64,000 nt of DNA from Arthrobacter sp. B2a2-09 (GTDB taxonomy: Bacteria; Actinomycetota; Actinomycetes; Actinomycetales; Micrococcaceae), in contig NZ_JAMXIC010000001.1 in assembly GCF_027587375.1 (NCBI RefSeq), positions 124,001 through 188,000 of the forward strand, written 5' to 3'. Of this stretch, positions 43,344 through 52,487 are shown one piece after another. Every line of letters begins with the position of its first letter. The first letter of the stretch is position 1. Under the pieces are notes generated by a model. The model made no database searches, was not told the origin of the DNA, and saw only the letters and a program-made list of their open reading frames with translations. The position numbers and the translations under genes are program-made.

Positions 43344-44651
43344 ATGGGAATATTTCAGGACAGGGCGGATGCAGGGCGGCAGTTGGGGCTGCGGTTGGCG
43401 CATCTGCGTAGCCAGGATGCAGTCATCCTAGGGGTGCCACGCGGCGGGGTCCCGGTCGCCTTTGAAGTTGCAGCGGCCCTGGACGCGCCGCTGGATGTGA
43501 TCGTTGTGCGGAAGCTCGGAGTACCGTCCCAGCCCGAACTCGCGATGGGCGCCATCGGGGAGGATGGCGCGCATGCGCTTGAACGAAGCGTCCTCTCAGC
43601 CACAAGGGTCAAACAGGAAGAACTGCTGTCCGTTGAGCGGCGGGAGCGGGCTATCCTCGAGGACCGGGTGGCACGATTTCGTGCTGGCCGAGGCCGCGTT
43701 GATCTGAAAGGCCGCATCGCCGTCGTCGTCGATGACGGGATCGCTACTGGGTCAACCGCCAGGGTGGCATGCCGCATTGCACGGAACTTGGGGGCTGCCA
43801 GAGTGATTCTGGCTGTTCCTGTTGCCTCGGCCGACGTCCTCGCGAGGTTGACGGAGCCGGACGAGGTGGTGTGCCTTGCCACGCCCCCACGGCTCACGGC
43901 TGTCGGCTACCACTACCGTGACTTCTCACCGACGGGCGACGACGAGGTGGTCTGGCTGCTCGACGCTGCTGCCGAGCGCCTGCAAAATGCGTCTTCAACC
44001 GCAGGAGACCATGGCCTCGATGAAGAGGTCCAAATCCCCTCGGACGGGTTGTGGCTTCAAGGACACCTTCACCTCCCCGGATCGACAGCCGGAGTGGTGG
44101 TGTTTGCCCATGGAAGCGGTAGCGGCCGCCACAGTCCACGAAATAGATTCGTGGCCACAACGCTTCAGCGGGCGGGCCTGGGGACCTTGCTGCTTGACCT
44201 GCTCAGCCCGGGGGAGGAGCTCAATCGTGCCAATGTGTTCGACATCGAGCTGCTTGCGCGCAGGCTGACCGCGGCAACTGGGTGGCTCGCCGGAAGGCCG
44301 GACACGGCTCCACGCAGCGTGGGATACTTCGGCGCGAGTACCGGTGCCGGGGCCGCGTTGTGGGCGGCGGCCGAACTGGGAGGGAAGATCGGCGCAGTCG
44401 TCTCAAGGGGAGGCCGTCCGGATCTGGCTGGCGCGAGGCTTGCCTTTGTCCGCGCCCCGACACTGTTGATTGTCGGCAGCGCGGATCACAGGGTGCTCGA
44501 ACTCAACCGCCGGGCGCAAGCCGTGATGGGCTGCCCGAACCGGCTGGAGCTTGTCCCGGGGGCCACCCACCTGTTCGAAGAACCAGGAACATTGGAGGCG
44601 GCGGCGATTCTCGCCAGGGACTGGTTTGTTGAGTACCTGTCGCAAGGATAG
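43344..44651 (+). CDS. Phosphoribosyltransferase/alpha-beta hydrolase fusion
   Basis: 435 aa from the ATG at 43344. Residues 1-210 are a type-I phosphoribosyltransferase with VILGVPRGGVPVAFEVA, VVRKLG and the PRPP loop AVVVDDGIATGSTA (about 127-139). Residues 220-435 are a dienelactone-hydrolase-like domain with GVVVFAHGSGSG, nucleophile GYFGASTGAG, LLIVGSADHRV and the histidine of PGATHLFEE. The fusion is known in actinobacteria and some proteobacteria; its reaction is not established. Ribosome site is weak; a long upstream open frame lacks homology. Confidence 0.85.
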   Translation: MGIFQDRADAGRQLGLRLAHLRSQDAVILGVPRGGVPVAFEVAAALDAPLDVIVVRKLGVPSQPELAMGAIGEDGAHALERSVLSATRVKQEELLSVERRERAILEDRVARFRAGRGRVDLKGRIAVVVDDGIATGSTARVACRIARNLGAARVILAVPVASADVLARLTEPDEVVCLATPPRLTAVGYHYRDFSPTGDDEVVWLLDAAAERLQNASSTAGDHGLDEEVQIPSDGLWLQGHLHLPGSTAGVVVFAHGSGSGRHSPRNRFVATTLQRAGLGTLLLDLLSPGEELNRANVFDIELLARRLTAATGWLAGRPDTAPRSVGYFGASTGAGAALWAAAELGGKIGAVVSRGGRPDLAGARLAFVRAPTLLIVGSADHRVLELNRRAQAVMGCPNRLELVPGATHLFEEPGTLEAAAILARDWFVEYLSQG

Positions 44652-44669
44652 GGCGGGCAGGGAGCCGGG

Positions 44670-45443
44670 TCATGAGACCGGGGCAGCGATTTCGTGTTCC
44701 TTGAACTCCTTGGCTGTTTGGACGAGGCAGTTGGCAAGGCGTTTCGCGTCCTCCCGGGTGAACCGTGCACTTGGCAGGGCGATGCTGAAGGCGGCATGTT
44801 CGCCGTCGATCACTCCGAGGGAGACTGCGACGGCGGCGACCCCGTCCTCGCTTTCCTCGTAGTTCGTTCCCACTCCTGCCCGGCGGGTCTTCTCCAGATC
44901 CGCATGGATTCGCGCGAGGTCGATTTTCATGTCGCGTCGCGCGGAGCCCGCGGATGCGATCTTGTATCGGGCATCGACCTCCTGCGGAGTCAGATCCGCG
45001 AGCATTGCCTTGCCTGCTGAGGTGACATGGGCTGGAAGTACGACGCCGGTCCTCAGGCCGAAACGCAAAGCCTTTGTGGTGGCTTCGATGCCATCGAGAT
45101 GGTGGATTTCGGTGCCGACGAGTGTCGCAAGGTGGACCGTCTCGCCGGCGCGTTCAGAGAGGCGCTCCAGATAGGGCCGAGCGCGGAGGCGGAGGGGCGG
45201 TACCGGTTGCATCATGCCCGGGCGCAGGAACTCCGGGCCAGGGGAGTAGCGTTTTTGTTTTCCCTGCCGCGCGAAGCCGTCTCCGACCAGGGTGGCGAGC
45301 AGTCGTTGCGCCGTCGACGGGTTGACTTCAAGTTCCTTTGCGGCCTCCGTGACGCTGAGGGAGCCGTTTTCGGCCATCAGCTTCAACAGGACCAAGGCCC
45401 GATGGACGGCTTCGACCCGGGAAGAGTCTTCATTGCGTATCAC
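44670..45443 (-). CDS. IclR-family transcriptional regulator
   Basis: 257 aa from a GTG at 45443. N-terminal winged helix (AVHRALVLLKLMAENGSLSVTEAAKELEVNPSTAQRLLATL) and C-terminal effector domain with GETVHLATLVG, VLPAHVTSAGKAMLADL and GVGTNYEESEDGVAAVAVSLG. Divergent from the transporter/flavoprotein operon at 45598; two inverted repeats in the gap, one over its own start, suit autoregulation and control of that operon by an aromatic- or acid-type ligand. Confidence 0.9.
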   Translation of the reverse strand: MIRNEDSSRVEAVHRALVLLKLMAENGSLSVTEAAKELEVNPSTAQRLLATLVGDGFARQGKQKRYSPGPEFLRPGMMQPVPPLRLRARPYLERLSERAGETVHLATLVGTEIHHLDGIEATTKALRFGLRTGVVLPAHVTSAGKAMLADLTPQEVDARYKIASAGSARRDMKIDLARIHADLEKTRRAGVGTNYEESEDGVAAVAVSLGVIDGEHAAFSIALPSARFTREDAKRLANCLVQTAKEFKEHEIAAPVS

Positions 45444-45480
45444 GCAATTACTCTAACATCTATTGCGTCACAGACAATAG
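45432..45480. promoter_or_regulatory. Paired inverted repeats in the IclR/MHS intergenic region
   Basis: ATTGCG-TATCA-CGCAAT at 45432-45448 overlaps the IclR start codon, and CTATTG-N9-CAATAG at 45460-45480 lies 12 bases further on. Both contain the half-site ATTGCG, arranged as expected for IclR dimers. Confidence 0.55.
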
Positions 45481-45597
45481 CGGGGCTACGGTTACATCAC
45501 TTCCAGGTACACACGGCGGAGAACCGGGCCAAGAGCCCTCGACCGACCGCCACACCTGGCACCTCCAAAAATCCGCTCACCCGACAAAGGAGTCTTG

Positions 45598-47025
45598 ATG
45601 AGTCAGCCCACCCCCAACCCCTACGTAAAACATCCGTCGCGGACCCGCACACCAGCTTCAGCCCAGGCCAAAAGGGCCGTCGTCAGCGGAACCTTCGGCT
45701 CGGCACTCGAATGGTTCGACTTCGCCATCTACGGAGCGATGTCAGCAACCGTCTTTCCCGCCGTGTTCTTCAACAAGCTGGACCCCGGCATCGGTTTGCT
45801 GGCCTCGTTCGCTGCCTTCGGCGTCGGCTTCTTCGCCCGCCCGCTGGGAGGCATCGTCTTCGGTCATTTGGGAGACCGGTTCGGACGCCGAAAGATCCTG
45901 CTGACCACGTTCGTCCTCATGGGTGTGGCGTCAATGATCATCGGGCTGCTGCCGCCCTACTCCTCCATCGGATTCATCGCACCGCTCGCGTTGGTCCTCA
46001 TGCGTTTCATTCAGGGCGTGGCGCTTGGCGGTGAGGCCACAGGGGCTCAACTCATGACGATGGAGCATGCCCCGGCAGACCGGCGTTCCTTCTATGGAGC
46101 CCTCATGGCGATGGGCTCGCCCATCAGCCAGGTATTGGCGAACCTCATGCTTGCAGTCCTCTCCGGAGTGCTGAGCGAGGAAGCCTTCCTCTCGTGGGGC
46201 TGGCGAGTGCCGTTCCTGCTCAGTATCGTCCTCGTGGCCGTGGGCATCTACATCCGCCTCAAGGTTGAAGAGACTCCGGTGTTCAAGGAGGGGGTGAAGG
46301 AGCTTGCGAGCGAGCAGAGCACCCCGGCGATCGTGATGAAGACGCAGGGCGTGACCATTCTGCGGCTGATCCTTGCTTTCGCCCCGATCGTCATCACGTT
46401 CTATATCGTTTCCGTCTTCGGCATCAGCTACCTGACCAGCCACGGATTCACCCAAAGCCAGACGTTTACCATCATCATGATCTCCAATTTCCTGTCCGTG
46501 ATCGCGATCTGGTGGGGCGGCCGGCTGTCCGACGTCTACGGTCGTCGCAAGATCCTCATGATCGGCTCGGCCGGCACCCTGCTTGCGGCCCTCATTTTCT
46601 TCCCGGTCGCAAATACCGGCAGCTTCCCGCTGACACTTGCCGTGGTCGCCTTCGCCCTCGTCTCGGCGCAGTTCGGCAATGCCGGCCAGGGAGCGCTCTT
46701 CGCCGAAGCCTTCCCGACCCACATGCGCTACACCGGATCCGCACTCGCCCTGACGGGATCAAACCTCATCTTCGCGGCACCTGCTCCCTTCCTCGCCTCG
46801 TGGCTGATGACCATCAGCAACGGCAGCACCCTCGCGATCACGATCTTCTGGGTGGTCACCATCGTTGCCGCGCTGATCAACATGCGACTGATGGGTGACG
46901 GCAAAACCCTCGAAGGGAAGTCGCAGCGATTCGGTCGCAATGTACCGGCAGTCGAAACCGGTGATCCGGACGTCCAGGCCGCGGCCAACGTCGATGACGC
47001 CAACACGGCGTTCACCCGGAACTGA
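45598..47025 (+). CDS. MHS-family MFS transporter
   Basis: 475 aa, twelve TM helices. The start after AAGGAG is followed by SGTFGSALEWFDFAIYG, and the loop 2-3 motif GHLGDRFGRRKILL plus LMRFIQGVALGGEATGAQLMTMEHAP define the metabolite:H+ symporter group (proline/betaine, shikimate, aromatic acid transporters). It is the first gene of the operon controlled by the divergent IclR protein and likely imports the organic acid degraded by the following enzymes. Confidence 0.9.
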   Translation: MSQPTPNPYVKHPSRTRTPASAQAKRAVVSGTFGSALEWFDFAIYGAMSATVFPAVFFNKLDPGIGLLASFAAFGVGFFARPLGGIVFGHLGDRFGRRKILLTTFVLMGVASMIIGLLPPYSSIGFIAPLALVLMRFIQGVALGGEATGAQLMTMEHAPADRRSFYGALMAMGSPISQVLANLMLAVLSGVLSEEAFLSWGWRVPFLLSIVLVAVGIYIRLKVEETPVFKEGVKELASEQSTPAIVMKTQGVTILRLILAFAPIVITFYIVSVFGISYLTSHGFTQSQTFTIIMISNFLSVIAIWWGGRLSDVYGRRKILMIGSAGTLLAALIFFPVANTGSFPLTLAVVAFALVSAQFGNAGQGALFAEAFPTHMRYTGSALALTGSNLIFAAPAPFLASWLMTISNGSTLAITIFWVVTIVAALINMRLMGDGKTLEGKSQRFGRNVPAVETGDPDVQAAANVDDANTAFTRN

Positions 47026-47035
47026 GGTGCGGGTC

Positions 47036-47869
47036 ATGGAACTCACGATCCCCGAAACCACTGACCGGAAAGTCGAGGAACGCAGCACCCTCACCCGGAC
47101 GGCAATTGTTACCGGCGGGGCCGGCGGTATCGGCCGGACGATCAGCCGCCGCCTCGCGACGGAGGGCTACGCCGTCGTCGTCGCCGACATCAATCAGGAC
47201 GCTGCCGATCAGGCGGCGGCCGGCCTTCCCGAGATCGACGGCGCGACTCACCGCGGTTTCGCCGGCGACCTGACCAGCAGCGCGGTCAACCGTGAACTGG
47301 CAGCCCTCGCCGCCGAGACAGCGCCCATCGGTGTCCTGGTCAACGCCGTCGGCATTTCCCCGAAACGCAACGGCCGGAAGATCCCTTTCTTCGAGCTCAG
47401 CGATGAGGAATGGAACAAGGTGATGGCGGTCAACGTCAGCGCCCCCTTCTTTCTCATCCGAGAGGCATTCCGGCACATGCCTACAGACGGCAGCGCAAGC
47501 ATCGTGAACCTGCTCTCGATTACAGCCAAGCTGGGAACTGGCGGTCCAGCCGATGCCGGCTTCGGTCCATTCCTGCCCAGCACTGCGGCCTACGGGGCGT
47601 CAAAGGCAGCACTGCAAAACCTGACCGCCAGCCTTTCCCATGAGCTGGCCGGCCGGCGCATCCGCGTCAACGGAATCGCGCCCGGCTTCGTCCAGACCCC
47701 AATGATGGGCGAGGTTCCTGTGGATGAAAGGCTCCTGGGCCAAGTGCCGATGAAGCGCTTCGCGAGGCCCGAAGAGATCGCCGACGCCGTCGCTTTCCTT
47801 ATCAGCGAGCAAGCCAGCTACATCACCGGCATCAGTCTCGACATCAACGGCGGTTGGCTCACCTGCTGA
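47036..47869 (+). CDS. Short-chain dehydrogenase/reductase
   Basis: 277 aa, classical SDR after a 20-residue extension. NAD(P)-binding TAIVTGGAGGIGRTIS, the VLVNAVGIS loop (family N-A-G, here N-A-V-G), catalytic serine region IVNLLSITAKLG and Y-x-x-x-K in AAYGASKAALQNL. Starts ten bases after the transporter stop, behind GAGGTG. It should oxidise or reduce a hydroxyl/keto group of the imported compound. Confidence 0.9.
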   Translation: MELTIPETTDRKVEERSTLTRTAIVTGGAGGIGRTISRRLATEGYAVVVADINQDAADQAAAGLPEIDGATHRGFAGDLTSSAVNRELAALAAETAPIGVLVNAVGISPKRNGRKIPFFELSDEEWNKVMAVNVSAPFFLIREAFRHMPTDGSASIVNLLSITAKLGTGGPADAGFGPFLPSTAAYGASKAALQNLTASLSHELAGRRIRVNGIAPGFVQTPMMGEVPVDERLLGQVPMKRFARPEEIADAVAFLISEQASYITGISLDINGGWLTC

Positions 47870-47954
47870 TCGCCACGCGGACACGCCGCCCCGAACACCG
47901 CGGTCACCGTTCAACCTTCCGAAATACATCTGAAAGCGAGCGTGTACTACCACC

Positions 47955-49340
47955 ATGCCCGAACATACATATGATCTGATTGTCGTCGGCTCCGGCATCG
48001 CCGGGCAGACGGCCGCAACCTCGGCTGCCGAGGCGGGACTGAAAGTGGTCCTGTTGGAAAAAACCGCAAGCCTCGGCGGGTCTTCGGCGATGAGCGGCGG
48101 CTGGTTCGCCTTCACCGGTACCGAAGAGCAGGAAGCGGAGGGCATCGAGGACTCTCCCGAACTGTTCCTGCGGGACATGCTCGAGGTCGGCCAGTACCAC
48201 AACGACCGATCCCTGCTACAGGCCTACCTCACCCACCAGCAGGAGACCTACCGGTGGCTTAAGCAACACGGTGTGGAGTTCCGGGAAGTGGAGATCAGTT
48301 CCGGGCAGTCGGCCCGTCGCAGCCACAACTCAGTGATCAAAGAAGTCCTGGCTTCTCTCCATCGCGACTTCACGGCCGCCGGAGGACAGACCCTTCTGAA
48401 CCACCGGGCAGTGCGGCTGGTGCAGGACGATTCGGGGCGCGTCATGGGGGTGATCACCCAGTCAGAACAATCCGAGGAGCAGTTCACCGCCGCCGGCGGT
48501 GTCATCCTGGCCACCGGCGGATTCAGCCGAGGAACAGAGCTGCTGAAGACCTTTGCGCCGGAGCAACTGAGCGCCATCCCTTACGGGGGGAAGGGCAATA
48601 CCGGGGACGGGCTGCGGATGGCTTGGAAGCTCGGGGCCGGCATGGCGGACATGTCATTCGTCAGCGGGACGTACGGTTCCCACCCGGACACAGGGGAGGA
48701 GTTCCACGAACTGCTGACGGCCTATTACATGGGGGCCGTCATCGTGAACAAGCACGGCCGGCGCTTCGTCGACGAATCGCAGGACTACAAGACGCTTGGC
48801 CGGGTGGTCCTGGACCAGCCCGAGGGACTTGGCTTCGAAATCTTCGACGCAAGAGTACGGGCGAAGTCCCACCGGGGCATCCCGCTGAAGGACATCGATA
48901 CCCTCGAGGACATCGGACACGTGTACAAGGCCGACACCCTCGAGGAACTGGCCGAAATCACCGGCATCGACTCCGTCGTTCTCGCCGAGACGATCCGCCA
49001 ATACAACGCCGCAATTGCCGGTGAGCAAGCGGACGAGCTCGGTCGGAGCAGCCTGTGCCACGGGGTCGGCGAACTGCTGCCCATCGACCAGGCGCCGTTC
49101 TACGCCTACCCGGCCAAGTCCCTCATGACCACCACCTACTGCGGCGTGACAATCACCGACCGCGGGCAGGTCCGCGACGTCGACGGCGAGGTGATCGACG
49201 GTCTTTACGCCATCGGAGAGGTCACCGGCGGATTCCACGGCGCGGCCTACATGACGGGCACTTCCCTGGGCAAGGGAGCCGTCTTCGGCCGCATCGCGGC
49301 CGAGCACGCATCCTCAAGGATTGGCGTCAGCGTCGCATGA
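47955..49340 (+). CDS. FAD-dependent oxidoreductase, fumarate reductase/KstD type (first of three)
   Basis: 461 aa. FAD-binding DLIVVGSGIAGQTAATSAAEAGLKVVLLEK at the N-terminus and the C-terminal YAIGEVTGGFHGAAYMTGTSLGKGAVFGRIA. The capping-domain region contains KGNTGDGLRMAWKLGAGMADM. The group includes fumarate reductases, urocanate reductase and 3-ketosteroid dehydrogenases, acting on carbon-carbon double bonds next to a carbonyl or acid group. ATGA overlap with the next gene. Paralogous to the two enzymes that follow. Confidence 0.88.
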   Translation: MPEHTYDLIVVGSGIAGQTAATSAAEAGLKVVLLEKTASLGGSSAMSGGWFAFTGTEEQEAEGIEDSPELFLRDMLEVGQYHNDRSLLQAYLTHQQETYRWLKQHGVEFREVEISSGQSARRSHNSVIKEVLASLHRDFTAAGGQTLLNHRAVRLVQDDSGRVMGVITQSEQSEEQFTAAGGVILATGGFSRGTELLKTFAPEQLSAIPYGGKGNTGDGLRMAWKLGAGMADMSFVSGTYGSHPDTGEEFHELLTAYYMGAVIVNKHGRRFVDESQDYKTLGRVVLDQPEGLGFEIFDARVRAKSHRGIPLKDIDTLEDIGHVYKADTLEELAEITGIDSVVLAETIRQYNAAIAGEQADELGRSSLCHGVGELLPIDQAPFYAYPAKSLMTTTYCGVTITDRGQVRDVDGEVIDGLYAIGEVTGGFHGAAYMTGTSLGKGAVFGRIAAEHASSRIGVSVA

Positions 49341-50803
49341 GATCGAAACAGAGGAGTATTTCCATCTCACATCATGAAAGCGTTGAAGAGACCCGCGAGG
49401 TCGACGTCGTCGTCGTCGGGTCCGGGGTCAGCGGCTCATCCGCGGCCATGACTGCGGCCCGGTCCGGGGCGAGAGTGGCGATGCTGGAGAAATCGGAGAC
49501 CTTCGGCGGATCTGCCGCTTTGTCCGCCGGCATGTTCTGGACGGCGCCCACCGTCGAGGCCTACCAGGCACGCATCCCCCTGGGAAACCTGGAGCTGGGT
49601 GCCCGCTTGGTCGGAGACTACGCGGATGCCCTCGCCGAGTTGCGCGCCTCGGGCGTGCGAGTGGCCGATGAGCCCAAACAGGACATCATGACCTTCGGCA
49701 TCGGCTACTCAACCGACATTCACGCAATCCTTGCCTGGTGCCGGGAGGAAGTGGTTGCGGCCGGAGGCCAGGTCCGCACCAGTTCGCCGGTGATCGAACT
49801 GCTTTACGACGGCGGAAGGGTCACCGGGGTGGTTGCCCGTGAGGACGGGAACCGCCTGGTGCGCTACGAAGCTAAAGCAGTCATTCTTGCTACCGGCGGC
49901 TTCCAGGGCGCCCGCGATGAGCTGACCCTGCAGATCGGACCCAACGCCGACCGACTGATGCTGCGGTCCAATCCCGGCAGTGTCGGCGACGGCCTCCGGC
50001 TGGCCCGCGCTGCCGGGGCCGGGGGCACCAAGGCGATGAGCACCTTCTACGGGCACCTCCTTCCCTATCCCGTTGACCGGTTCCAGCCGGAGGACTACCT
50101 GCCGTACTCGCAGTACTACTCCGGGTCCACCATGCTGGTGAACCTGCTCGGAGAACGGTTCACGGACGAGACGGAAGGCGATGAATTGCTCAATCAGGCC
50201 GTCACTTTCCAACCCCAGGCCCGCGGCGTGCTGATTTTCGACGAGCACGTGCGCAGCACCGAGGCGATCGAAGAACCTTTCCCAGGTCTCGGAGCCACCG
50301 ACCGGTTCGCCACCGCCGTCGACGCCGGTGGCACCTACGCGGTGGCCGACACCCTTTCCGAACTCCTGGACCAAGTCGCGGCCTGGGGAATCGACCGCAT
50401 AGCCTTGGGCCTTACCCTGGACGCCTACGCCGATGCGGTGGCCTCCGGCGGCGGAGTCGCCCGCGGCATCAAAGTCTCCGCCGCGGCCCGCGCCCCGCAA
50501 CAAGGACCGTTCTATGCCCTGATGGTCCAGCCTTCCATTACCTTTACCTTCGGAGGAGTTCGCACCAACACCGACGGCGAGGCCCTTGACTACGACGGCC
50601 GGCCGATCCCCGGCCTCTACGCCGCCGGGGCCGACATCGGAGGGCTGTCCAACTACGGCTACGCCGGAGGCCTTGCGCCGGGATACATCACCGGACGCTG
50701 GGCAGGGCGAACCGCATCCCAACAGGCGGCCGCCGTTCAGCTGAAGCGCGGTCCGGCACTGATCAATGCAGCACAATCAACGACACACGGAGAGACAGCA
50801 TGA
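49337..50803 (+). CDS. FAD-dependent oxidoreductase (second of three)
   Basis: 488 aa from the ATG at 49337 within the ATGA overlap. FAD-binding VVVVGSGVSGSSAAMTAARSG and GSAALSAGMFW at the N-terminus, NPGSVGDGLRLARAAGAGG in the middle and the C-terminal PGLYAAGADIGGLSNYGYAGGLAPGYITG. In the C-terminal half it has KVSAAARAPQQGPFYALMVQPSITFTFGG, where the P-F-Y-A pattern is common to the three tandem enzymes. Substrate unknown. Confidence 0.88.
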   Translation: MRSKQRSISISHHESVEETREVDVVVVGSGVSGSSAAMTAARSGARVAMLEKSETFGGSAALSAGMFWTAPTVEAYQARIPLGNLELGARLVGDYADALAELRASGVRVADEPKQDIMTFGIGYSTDIHAILAWCREEVVAAGGQVRTSSPVIELLYDGGRVTGVVAREDGNRLVRYEAKAVILATGGFQGARDELTLQIGPNADRLMLRSNPGSVGDGLRLARAAGAGGTKAMSTFYGHLLPYPVDRFQPEDYLPYSQYYSGSTMLVNLLGERFTDETEGDELLNQAVTFQPQARGVLIFDEHVRSTEAIEEPFPGLGATDRFATAVDAGGTYAVADTLSELLDQVAAWGIDRIALGLTLDAYADAVASGGGVARGIKVSAAARAPQQGPFYALMVQPSITFTFGGVRTNTDGEALDYDGRPIPGLYAAGADIGGLSNYGYAGGLAPGYITGRWAGRTASQQAAAVQLKRGPALINAAQSTTHGETA

Positions 50804-52335
50804 CCATCACCGCAGATGTCCTCGTCATCGGCGGCGGCGGCTCGGGAATGAGCGCGGCCATCTCCGCAGCGACGAGCGGAGCCACCGTGGTCCTGCTCGA
50901 AAAGTGCCCCAAGGTCGGGGGCAGCACCGCAATGTCGGTCGGGTCATTCACGGCGGCCAACACCTCGTACCAGTACCGCGCAGGCGTCAACGACAGCATC
51001 GAGCTGTTCGTTGAGGACATGAAGGTGGCCAACGGCGAGTTCGAGGACCGTGAGAACAAGGAGTTGCGCAGGATCCTGGCCGAGAATGCCGGGCCCACCG
51101 TGGAATGGCTGTCCAGTATCGGGGTGCAGTTCCTCGGCCCGACGCAGGAGCCGCCGTATGAGAAGCCGCGTATGCACAACGTCCTGCCGAACTCCTCCGC
51201 GTATGCCTCAGCCCTGTTGCGTGAATGCAAGAAGCGCGGCGTTGAGGTGCGCACGTCCATGCGTGTGGACAAGCTCTTGCACAACGCGGCAGGCGAGATC
51301 ATCGGAGCCCGGGCGAACGGCGCGGACTTCTACGGCCGCCGCGGCGTCATCCTGGCTACCGGTGACTACTCTGCGTCCACCGAGATGAAAGCCGAGTTCG
51401 TCGGAGAGGCGGCCGCCAAGATTCCCCCCGTAAACCCCAACAACACCGGGGACGGGTTCAAGCTGGGCACCGACGCAGGCGGAGTCATGATCCAGATGGA
51501 CCGGCTCTACGAGGGACTGCGGTTCGCCCCCTCAAAACGGCCCGACCCCATCAAGATCCTGCCCTCGCACCCGCTGCTGGCCAAAGCCATGCGCCTCGTT
51601 GTCGAGCGACTGCCAAAGAAGCTGCTCGCTTACGTCATCCGTGGCGCCCTGACCAGTTGGGTGGGCCCGAACAACACGATGTACCAGGCTGGCGCCATCT
51701 TGATAGGGCATTCCGGGAAACGGATAGCCAACGAGGATTCCGACAAACTCATGGCGCGCGCCGCCGCCGCTGATGAGAAGAACACAGCATTCATGATCTT
51801 CGATGAACGCGTGGCGAGGAAGTTCTCCGCGTGGCCCCATCCTGTTTCCACCTTCCCCGGCGTGGCCTACGCCTATGTCGACGACTACAAGCGCTACCGT
51901 CCCGACGTCTACCACCGGGCTGAAACCATCGAGGAGCTCGCCGCGAGCCTTGGGGTGGCGCCCTCGGTTCTGAAATCCACCGTCGAGGAATGGAACGCCG
52001 ATCTCGCCAACGGAAAGGACCGCGGCTTTGGCCGGCAGCACCTCGGCAACGGAGTCAACGAGGGGCCGTTCTACGCCTTGGGCCCGATGAACGCCTACAT
52101 CACGCTTGCCGACGGCGGCCTTGCCGTTGACACACAGTTGCGTGTGACACAGGCCGACGGCGAGTCAATACCGGGGCTGTGGGCCGCCGGTTCCACAGGC
52201 CAGGGAGGCCTCCAGCTCCTCAACCACGGCCTGCATATCGGATGGGCGATGGTCTCCGGCCGACTCGCGGGCCGAAACGTCGCTCAGGCCCCGAACCGCC
52301 TTGACCTCGCCGTTGAGAACGCCGTCGTTAGTTAG
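50800..52335 (+). CDS. FAD-dependent oxidoreductase (third of three)
   Basis: 511 aa, start overlapping the previous stop (ATGA). FAD-binding VLVIGGGGSGMSAAISAATSGATVVLLEK, then GGSTAMSVGSFTAANTSYQ, NNTGDGFKLGTDAGG and the C-terminal PGLWAAGSTGQGGLQLLNHGLHIGWAM. A central extra segment (LPSHPLLAKAMRLVVERLPKKLLAYV) distinguishes it from its two neighbours. Last gene of the IclR-controlled operon. Three consecutive paralogues suggest either subunits/isozymes or sequential steps on one ring-shaped substrate. Confidence 0.88.
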   Translation: MTITADVLVIGGGGSGMSAAISAATSGATVVLLEKCPKVGGSTAMSVGSFTAANTSYQYRAGVNDSIELFVEDMKVANGEFEDRENKELRRILAENAGPTVEWLSSIGVQFLGPTQEPPYEKPRMHNVLPNSSAYASALLRECKKRGVEVRTSMRVDKLLHNAAGEIIGARANGADFYGRRGVILATGDYSASTEMKAEFVGEAAAKIPPVNPNNTGDGFKLGTDAGGVMIQMDRLYEGLRFAPSKRPDPIKILPSHPLLAKAMRLVVERLPKKLLAYVIRGALTSWVGPNNTMYQAGAILIGHSGKRIANEDSDKLMARAAAADEKNTAFMIFDERVARKFSAWPHPVSTFPGVAYAYVDDYKRYRPDVYHRAETIEELAASLGVAPSVLKSTVEEWNADLANGKDRGFGRQHLGNGVNEGPFYALGPMNAYITLADGGLAVDTQLRVTQADGESIPGLWAAGSTGQGGLQLLNHGLHIGWAMVSGRLAGRNVAQAPNRLDLAVENAVVS

Positions 52336-52487
52336 GTCTTGCAGGCGCTACACATCTAACACAGTGCTACCTCGGTCCCCTTGAACGTCTGATCGCTCCG
52401 GGACTACCATTGCCGCCACGGCACCCGACCGTCCTTAGCAGAGGGGACTGGCGGACACTGACGTCGATCAAATTCGAGGAGACGGCC

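Noticed and set aside
47955..52335. Steroid degradation (KstD) cluster
   Set aside because: The three flavoproteins are related to 3-ketosteroid dehydrogenases, but no steroid ring-cleavage, Mce or KstR-like gene is present in the window.
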